In this document: one piece after another, positions 37,001-46,000 of the stretch | How positions within the stretch are numbered: the stretch's first letter is position 1 | Layout: the number at the start of each line of letters is the position of its first letter | Assembly: GCA_025617745.1 (NCBI GenBank) | Contig: CM046862.1 | Span: 53,385,097 to 53,449,096 of the forward strand | DNA: 64,000 nucleotides | Direction of reading: 5' to 3' | Source of the DNA: Heliocidaris erythrogramma | Lineage: Eukaryota > Echinodermata > Echinoidea > Camarodonta > Echinometridae | Notes under the pieces: generated by a model | Database searches by the model: none | The model's input: only the letters and a program-made list of their open reading frames with translations | Told to the model about the DNA's origin: nothing | Position numbers and translations under genes: made by a program

Positions 37001-40000
37001 TGTGCAGCCATTGCCAAAAGCTAAATCACTTTGCTAGGATCTGTCGTTCACGCCTCCCTGGACGACCACCTGCCCGACGTCAGCAACGCAACATAGCCGT
37101 GACCAACATCGCAAAAAAACATCGCTCCGCATCAAATGATCGCTCGCGTTCCTCCTATCATGAACGTGACTATCCCCGCAATCGCTCTGATTATCGCGAC
37201 CGGGACTATCGTGATCGTGATCGTAATTCTTCACTGGAACGTTGCAGATCATAAGCCCCTAGAAGTGATCTATAACAATCCCAAATCCAATCCGCCTGCC
37301 CGAATTCAACGATGGAGTCTCCGTCTCCAGCCGTATGACTTTGTAGTCCGTTACAAAGCAGGCAAGACAAATCCTGCTGAATACCTATCACGTCACTCCC
37401 GGGCCGATCACATGGCCTCCCGACCGGCCCGCAGCGCCGAAGAATTCGTGAACTTCGTAACTTCCAACGCGATGCCGAACGTAATCACGATTACAGACAT
37501 TCAACGCGCCACAACAAGCGATCCCGACTTACAGGTAGTCATTGACGCTGTCCACGATAGCAAATGGCCTGATCAACGTAATACCACTCTCCAGTCTTTC
37601 TATAACATTTGCACCGAACTCACCATCGCCAATGATGATCTAATCTTACGAGGCACTCGTCTGGTGATCCCGCGGGCTCTCCAAGATGACGTCATATCTC
37701 ATGCCGGCCATCAAGGCATAGCAAAAACTAAGCAACTTTTTTTTTGGACCCCTCCCGTAGGGGGAATATCTGCTCGTTGTTGTCGATGAATATTCTCGAT
37801 TCCCCATTGTCGAAATCGTTCACTCCACATCCGCGAAATCTACTACACGTGCCCTCGATAGAATATTCGCGACTTTTGGCATTCCTGCGATTGTCAAGTC
37901 GGACAATGGTCCACCTTTTCATGGCCACGACTTCAGTAACTTCGCCAAGCGCCTCGGTTTTCGATACTGGCCTGAAGCCAATGGCACTGCAGAGCGCTTC
38001 ATGCGAAATTTGAACAAAGTCTTGAAAGCAGCAAAGATAGAACATATGGACTGGAAATCAGAGCTCAACGAATTTCTCCGACATTATCGCAACACGCCTC
38101 ACTCGACGACAGAGAAGGCGCCCTCGAGCCTCATCTTCGCGTTTGTGCAACCCACACATCATGATAAGCCGCTCCGAGATCGCGACGTAGCTCAGAAAGC
38201 ACGCATGAAGGCGTATGCCGATGTCACACGAGGCAAACGATCACGCAATATCAACGTTGGTGACCGCATACTCGTTAAGCGCACCGGACATCGTGCCAAG
38301 AATGAGTCTCGTTATGAACCGCGTCCAGTTTTTGTCATCAAAGTCAAAGGGGACACGATCACAGCTCGATATCACGACGGCTCACAAGTGAAGCGAAATA
38401 TTTCGTTCTTCAAATGTCTGCCTCCTCAGGATTATCCATCTAGTAATGGACCATCACGGGTTCTCCATGATGACAACCTTCCGCCCTTTGATTCTGACAT
38501 TGACATCGATAATCAACTCGACGACGACCCGCATCCTCCACCACCTAGAGGCGCGGCATGCCCAAGGTCAAGGTCATCGTGGCATTAGATCGGGGACAGT
38601 GGGCACCAGGCAGGGGTGGAAAAAATTTGGATTTTGGGCCACTTTCGGTTCGTAAAAAAGCTAGTATTCATTTTTGGCGCCATTTTTGACCATGACCTTG
38701 AAGGGTCAAGGTCATCATGGCATTAGATCGGGGACAGTGGGCGCCAGGCAGGGGTGGAAAAATTTTGGATTTTGGGCCACTTTCAGTTCGTCAAAAAGCT
38801 AGTATTCATTTTTGGCGCCATTTTTGATCGTGACTTTGAGGGGTCAAGGTCAAGGTCATCATGGCATTAGATCGGGGACAGTGGGCGCCAGGCAGGGGTG
38901 GAAAAATTTTGGATTTTGGGCCACTTTCAGTTCGTCAAAAAGCTAGTATTCATTTTTGGCGCCATTTTTGACCGTGACCTTGAGGGGTCAAGGTCAAGGT
39001 CATCATGGCATTAGATCGGGGACAGTGGGCGCCAGGCAGGGGTGGAAAAATTTTGGATTTTGGGCCACTTTCAGTTCGTCAAAAAGCTAGTATTCATTTT
39101 TGGCGCCATTTTTGACCATGACCTTGAGGGTTCAAGGTCAAGGTCATCATGGCATTAGATCGGGGACAGTGGGCGCCAGGCAAGGGTGGAAAAATTTTGG
39201 ATTTTGGGCCACTTTCAGTTCGTCAAAAAGCTAGTATTCATTTTTGGCGCCATTTTTTACCATGACCTTGAGGGGTCAAGGTCAAGGTCATCATGGCATT
39301 AGATCGCTGACAGTGGGCGCCAGGCAGGGGTGGAAAAAATTTGGATTTTGGGCCACTTTCAGTTCGTCAAAAAGCTAGTATTCATTTTTGGCGCCATTTC
39401 TGACCGTGACTTTGAGGGGTCAAGGTCAAGGTCATCATGGCATTAGATCGGGGACAGTGGGCGCCAGGCAGGGGTGGAAAAATTTTGGATTTTGGGCCAC
39501 TTTCAGTTCGTCAAAAAGCTACTATTCATTTTTGGCGCCATTTCTGACCGTCACCTTGAGGGGTCAAGGTTAAGGTCATCATGGCATTAGATCGGGGACA
39601 GTGGGCGCCAGGCAGGGGTGGAAAAATTTTGGATTTTGGGCCACTTTCAGTTCGTCAAAAAGCTAGTATTCATTTTTGGCGCCGTTTTTGACCATGACCT
39701 TGAGGGGTCAAGGTCAAGGTCGTCATGGCATTAGATCGGGGACAGTGGGCGCCAGGCAGGGGTGGAAAAATTTTGGATTTTGGGCCACTTTCACATCGTC
39801 GAAAAGCTAGTATTCATTTTTGGCGCCATTTTTGACCATGACCTTGAGGGGTCAAGGTCAAGGTCATCATGGCATTAGATCGGGGACAGTGGGCGCCAGG
39901 CAGGGGTGGAAAAATTTTGGATTTTGGGCCACTTTCAGTTCATCAAAAGGTAGTATTCATTTTTGGCGCCATTTTTGACCGTGGCCTTGAGGGGTCAAGG

Positions 40001-43000
40001 TCAAGGTCATCATGGCATTAGATCGGGGACAGTGGGCGCCAGGCAGGGGTGGAAAAATTTTGGATTTGGGGCCACTTTCAGTTCGTCAAAAAGCTAGTAT
40101 TCATTTTTAGGCGCCCTTTTTGACCATGACCTTGAGGGGTCAAGGTCAGGGTCATCATGCCAATAGATCGGGGACAGTGGGCGCCAGGCAGGGGTGGAAA
40201 AATTTTGGATTTTGGGCCACTTTCAGTTCGTCAAAAAGCTAGTATTCATTTTTGGCGCCATTTTTGACCGTGACTTTGAGGGGTCAAGGTCAAGGTCATC
40301 ATGGCATTAGATCGGGGACAGTGGGCGCCAGGCAGGGGTGGAAAAATTTTGGATTTTGGGCCACTTTCAGTTCGTCAAAAAGCTAGTATTCATTTTTGGC
40401 GCCATTTTTGATCGTGACTTTGAGGGGTCAAGGTCAAGGTCATCATGGCATTAGATCGGGGACAGTGGGCGCCAGGCAGGGGTGGAAAAATTTTGGATTT
40501 TGGGCCACTTTCACTTCGTCAAAAAGCTAGTATTCATTTTTGGCGCCATTTTTGACCATGACCTTGAGGGTTCAAGGTCAAGGTCATCATGGCATTAGAT
40601 CGGGGACAGTGGGCGCCAGGAAGGGGTGGAAAAATTTTGGATTTTGGGCCACTTTCAGTTCGTCAAAAAGCTAGTATTCATTTTTGGCGCCATTTTTGAC
40701 CATGACCTTGAGGGGTCAAGGTCAAGGTCATCATGGCATTAGATCGCTGACAGTGGGCGCCAGGCAGGGGTTGAAAAATTTTGGATTTTGGGCCACTTTC
40801 AGTTCGTCAAAAAGCTAGTATTCATTTTTGGCGCCATTTCTGACCGTGACTTTGAGGGGTCAAGGTCAAGGTCATCATGGCATTAGATCGGGGACAGTGG
40901 GCGCCAGGCAGGGGTGGAAAAATTTTGGATTTTGGGCCACTTTCAGTTCGTCAAAAAGCTACTATTCATTTTTGGCGCCATTTCTGACCGTCACCTTGAG
41001 GGGTCAAGGTCAAGGTCATCATGGCATTAGATCGGGGACAGTGGGCGCCAGGCAGGGGTGGAAAAATTTTGGATTTTGGGCCACTTTCAGTTCGTCAAAA
41101 AGCTAGTATTCATTTTTGGCGCCATTTTTGACCATGACCTTGAGGGGTCAAGGTCAAGGTCGTCATGGCATTAGATCGGGGACAGTGGGCGCCAGGCAGG
41201 GGTGGAAAATTTTTGGATTTTGGGCCACTTTCAGTTCATCAAAAGGTAGTATTCATTTTTGGCGCCATTTTTGACCGTGGCCTTGAGGGGTCAAGGTCAA
41301 GGTCATCATGGCATTAGATCGGGGACAGTGGGCGCCAGGCAGGGGTGGAAAAATTTTGGATTTTGGGCCACTTTCAGTTCGTCAAAAAGCTAGTATTCAT
41401 TTTTGGCGCCATTTTTGACCGTGACCTTGAGGGGTCAAGGTCAAGGTCATCATGGCATTAGATCGGGGACAGTGGGCGCCAGGCAGGGGTGGAAAAATTT
41501 TGGATTTTGGGCCACTTTCACATCGTCGAAAAGCTAGTATTCATTTTTGGCGCCATTTTTGACCATGACCTTGAGGGGTCAAGGTCAAGGTCATCATGGC
41601 ATTAGATCGGGGACAGTGGGCGCCAGGCAGGGGTGGAAAAATTTTGGATTTTGGGCCACTTTCAGTTCATCAAAAGGTAGTATTCATTTTTGGCGCCATT
41701 TTTGACCGTGGCCTTGAGGGGTCAAGGTCAAGGTCATCATGGCATTAGATCGGGGACAGTGGGCGCCAGGCAGGGGTGGAAAAATTTTGGATTTGGGGCC
41801 ACTTTCAGTTCGTCAAAAAGCTAGTATTCATTTTTGGCGCCATTTTTGACCGTGACTTTGAGGGGTCAAGGTCAAGGTCATCATGGCATTAGATCGGGGA
41901 CAGTGGGCGCCAGGCAGGGGTGCAAAAATTTTGGATTTGGGGCCACTTTCACTTCGTCAAAAAGCTAGTATTCATTTTTGGCGCCATTTTTGACCATGAC
42001 CTTGAGGGGTCAAGGTCAGGGTCATCATGCCATTAGATCGGGGACAGTGGGCGCCAGGCAGGGGTGGAAAAATTTTGGATTTTGGGCCACTTTCAGTTCG
42101 TCCAAAAGCTAGTATTCATTTTTGGCGCCATTTTTGACCGTGACTTTGAGGGGTCAAGGTCAAGGTCATCATGGCATTAGATCGGGGACAGTGGGCGCCA
42201 GGCAGGGGTGGAAAAATTTTGGATTTTGGGCCACTTTCACATCGTCGAAAAGCTAGTATTCATTTTTGGCGCCATTTTTGACCATGACCTTGAGGGGTCA
42301 AGGTCAAGGTCATCATGGCATTAGATCGGGGACAGTGGGCGCCAGGCAGGGGTGGAAAAATTTTGGATTTTGGGCCACTTTCAGTTCATCAAAAGGTAGT
42401 ATTCATTTTTGGCGCCATTTTTGACCGTGGCCTTGAGGGGTCAAGGTCAAGGTCATCATGGCATTAGATCGGGGACAGTGGGCGCCAGGCAGGGGTGGAA
42501 AAATTTTGGATTTGGGGCCACTTTCAGTTCGTCAAAAAGCTAGTATTCATTTTTGGCGCCCTTTTTGACCATGACCTTGAGGGGTCAAGGTCAGGGTCAT
42601 CATGCCAATAGATCGGGGACAGTGGGCGCCAGGCAGGGGTGGAAAAATTTTGGATTTTGGGCCACTTTCAGTTCGTCAAAAAGCTAGTATTCATTTTTGG
42701 CGCCATTTTTGACCGTGACTTTGAGGGGTCAAGGTCAAGGTCATCATGGCATTAGATCGGGGACAGTGGGCGCCAGGCAGGGGTGGACAAATTTTGGATT
42801 TTGGGCCACTTTCACATCGTCGAAAAGCTAGTATTCATTTTTGGCGCCATTTTTGACCATGACCTTGAGGGGTCAAGGTCAAGGTCATCATGGCATTAGA
42901 TCGGGGACAGTGGGCGCCAGGCAGGGGTGGAAAAATTTGGATTTTGGGCCACTTTCAGTTCATCAAAAGGTATTCATTTTGGGCGCCATTTTTGACCGTG

Positions 43001-46000
43001 ACCTTGAGGGGTCAAGGTCAAGGTCATCATGGCATTAGATCGGGGACAGTGGGCGCCAGGCAGGGGTGCAAAAATTTTGGATTTGGGGCCACTTTCACTT
43101 CGTCAAAAAGCTAGTATTCATTTTTGGCGCCATTTTTGACCATGACCTTGAGGGGTCAAGGTCAGGGTCATCATGCCATTAGATCGGGGACAGTGGGCGC
43201 CAGGCAGGGGTGGAAAAATTTTGGATTTTGGGCCACTTTCAGTTCGTCCAAAAGCTAGTATTCATTTTTGGCGCCATTTTTGACCGTGACTTTGAGGCGT
43301 CAAGGTCAAGGTCATCATGGCATTAGATCGGGGACAGTGGGCGCCAGGCAGGGGTGGAAAAATTTTGGATTTTGGGCCACTTTCAGTTCGTCAAAAAGCT
43401 AGTATTCATTTTTGGCGCCATTTTTGACCGTGACCTTGAGGGGTCAAGGTCAAGGTCATCATGGCATTAGATCGGGGACCGTGGGCGCCAGGCATACGTC
43501 AAAAAAATCCGACTTTAGGCAATTCAAATGAATATCAAATGAATATCGAATATCGAATAACGAATATTAAAACAACTTCACAGACCTATGAAATTTAACA
43601 CGGCCAATCCGCGGAAAGGGTACAATTTATTCAGAATTTGAGAATTTCGGTCGTATATGCTCGCCCTGTTAAGGGTGTAAAAACAAGCCGTTAATTGTTT
43701 CTCTCCGTGTTTAGGGTATCAAAATCAAGAATGAAATAATATCCCTGTTTAGGGTATCAAAATCACAAAATCTGAATCCTCGTTTAGGGTGCTTTTCAGA
43801 GGGTAAAGCTCGAGGATGCTGGACGGGTCTCAATGGAAGATCCCCCCCCCCCCCCCCTCGGGATCTTAATCAATTTTTCAATTTTCTTTCCCCTTTTTTA
43901 TATATTGATATTATCAACAAATTATGCTATTATATATGTGTCATTTAAAGGGAACATATGAATTACAAGTTAGTCTTTAAAAAAAAAGATTTCTTTCATA
44001 TTTCCCTCTTTGATTTTGTCTGCTTCCACGTCACCTTCCCCATAATGCTGTATTTCGCTGCTATCATGGCTAGTGCTTGTTAAATCTTGGAGTGTTATAA
44101 TTATGTAGGCCTACTAGGCCCTATGTTTTCTTCAGTATGAAAATAAATCAAACTGAACTTATTTTTGATCATTAACTTTTCATCACTTTGCCGATGACAC
44201 TAGCATATTCTTTTCTTCTAATAATTTAAATAATACTGTCCTGGTTCTCAATAATAAACTTAGAAATATATCTGACTAGTTAAAAGCGAAAAAATATTTA
44301 AATATTGATAAAACTAGATGTGTTTATTTTCGGAAAACTAAATCCTCTATACAAATTCAAACAATGTATATAATATCTGTAATATTTATTTTGTTGACAA
44401 CAATAATATTTCCATTTATATTGATAATAAATGTATTCAAATTTTTAATTCAGTTAACTTCTTGGGCGTTGCATTAGATAATAATTCAGGATTTAAGGAT
44501 CATATCACCAATGTTTTGCATAAGATCAACAGAAATACTGGATTAATAAATAAGCTAAAATACAGTTTGTTGCCCAAAAATTTAATAACTTTATACCATT
44601 CCATTATATACCCTTATTTTAAAGTATTGTAATATCGTATGGGCTACCAATGCAACACAATCTGAATTAGAGTCAATATTTAAAGTTCAAAAGAAATGTT
44701 TAAGAAAAGCTACTAATTCTAATTACTTAGCACCATCCACCCCCTTATTAAAGAAATTATCATTATTAAATATTATATGATATCAATAGACAAGAAATCG
44801 CAACATTTATGTATAAATACAAAAACAAATTGTTACTTAACTGATTTTCAGACCTTTACCAATGTAACAGACAAGTTCATAATCACAATACCCGATCTGA
44901 CAACAAATTTCATTTAATGTCAATTAACTCAAGTTATGAAGCTAAATCGATAAGTTACTCTCTAAATGTTAAAGGGTGAAAAAGCACTCAAAATAGAGTG
45001 AAATTCCACTCTCACAAGGAGTTAAATAAGGGACAACCCTTTTTCAAGTGAACAAAGGAGTGGTCACTATTTCAATCAGGAAAGAGTGAAGCACCACTCC
45101 TTTAAAGAGTGACAATTTTATCACTCATTTGGAGAGAGTGGAGATGGTTCACTCCTTTCTGAGTGAAATCATCAAACTCGGTCTCAAGGTTAGCCATGCC
45201 TGCTGACGCGGCTCTCTTGTCAGGATATATATGTCCCGTGTCTTGGCCAAGCTCCCGTCCGTCTGGTCAATATGTATGACCATAGCTGAAAAAAGGGGGG
45301 GGGGCCGTGATATGCCTTACATTTGTTCAAAATCAAATACTCGTTATATTTTCAAAATGGTAAATAATTGTACGTATATTCGTTTTTGTGTTTCAATTCT
45401 TGCCAGTTATGTTTCTTTGAGAAGTTGATTTTTGTCTTATTTTTATATGTACCGTATTGTAACAGACAATCGGATTTCTATTCATGTTCCGACCATGCGT
45501 TTTCATCCTCATTATTGAGCATTATTTCTTTTGTTGTTTTTTAATCAAGAAAAACAAAAGCATAAAGCAATCCCTTATCTTTTCTTTTCAATAATTTTCA
45601 AAACAAAATGAGCTGTGTCCAAGGCAAATCAATATTTGGAACTTATTCAATTTATAATATTAATCAGTCTTCAAAATCAATCGTCAGTTATGCCATTGCC
45701 TCGTTTCTCTTCTGATATTCATTCAGTTTAACGCTGCTTAGTTTGAATTCTTTATATGAATTAGTGATAGTTGTGTTTCAATGAAAAGTTTCAAATTGCT
45801 CGTCCTGTTTATTACCGTTAGTTTCTTTTATTTCAAATAAAAACAAAGATTTGAAGTCACTTATTGCATAATCCACTGAACATCAAAAAGTTAATGAGCA
45901 CATCCAGGAGGGGGGTGATGATCCACCTCCCATTTCTCTAATTTTTTTTTTTTTTTTAAAGTTTTGCTGTTAGTGCTTTCGATTGCAAGAGGTGTATAGT

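Noticed and set aside
38561..43494. Regular repeats as a CRISPR array, or the long frames in them as proteins
   Set aside because: Monomers are 144 bp and head-to-tail with no unique spacers, and the genome is eukaryotic. Frames stay open only because the period is divisible by 3; the predicted peptides simply repeat.
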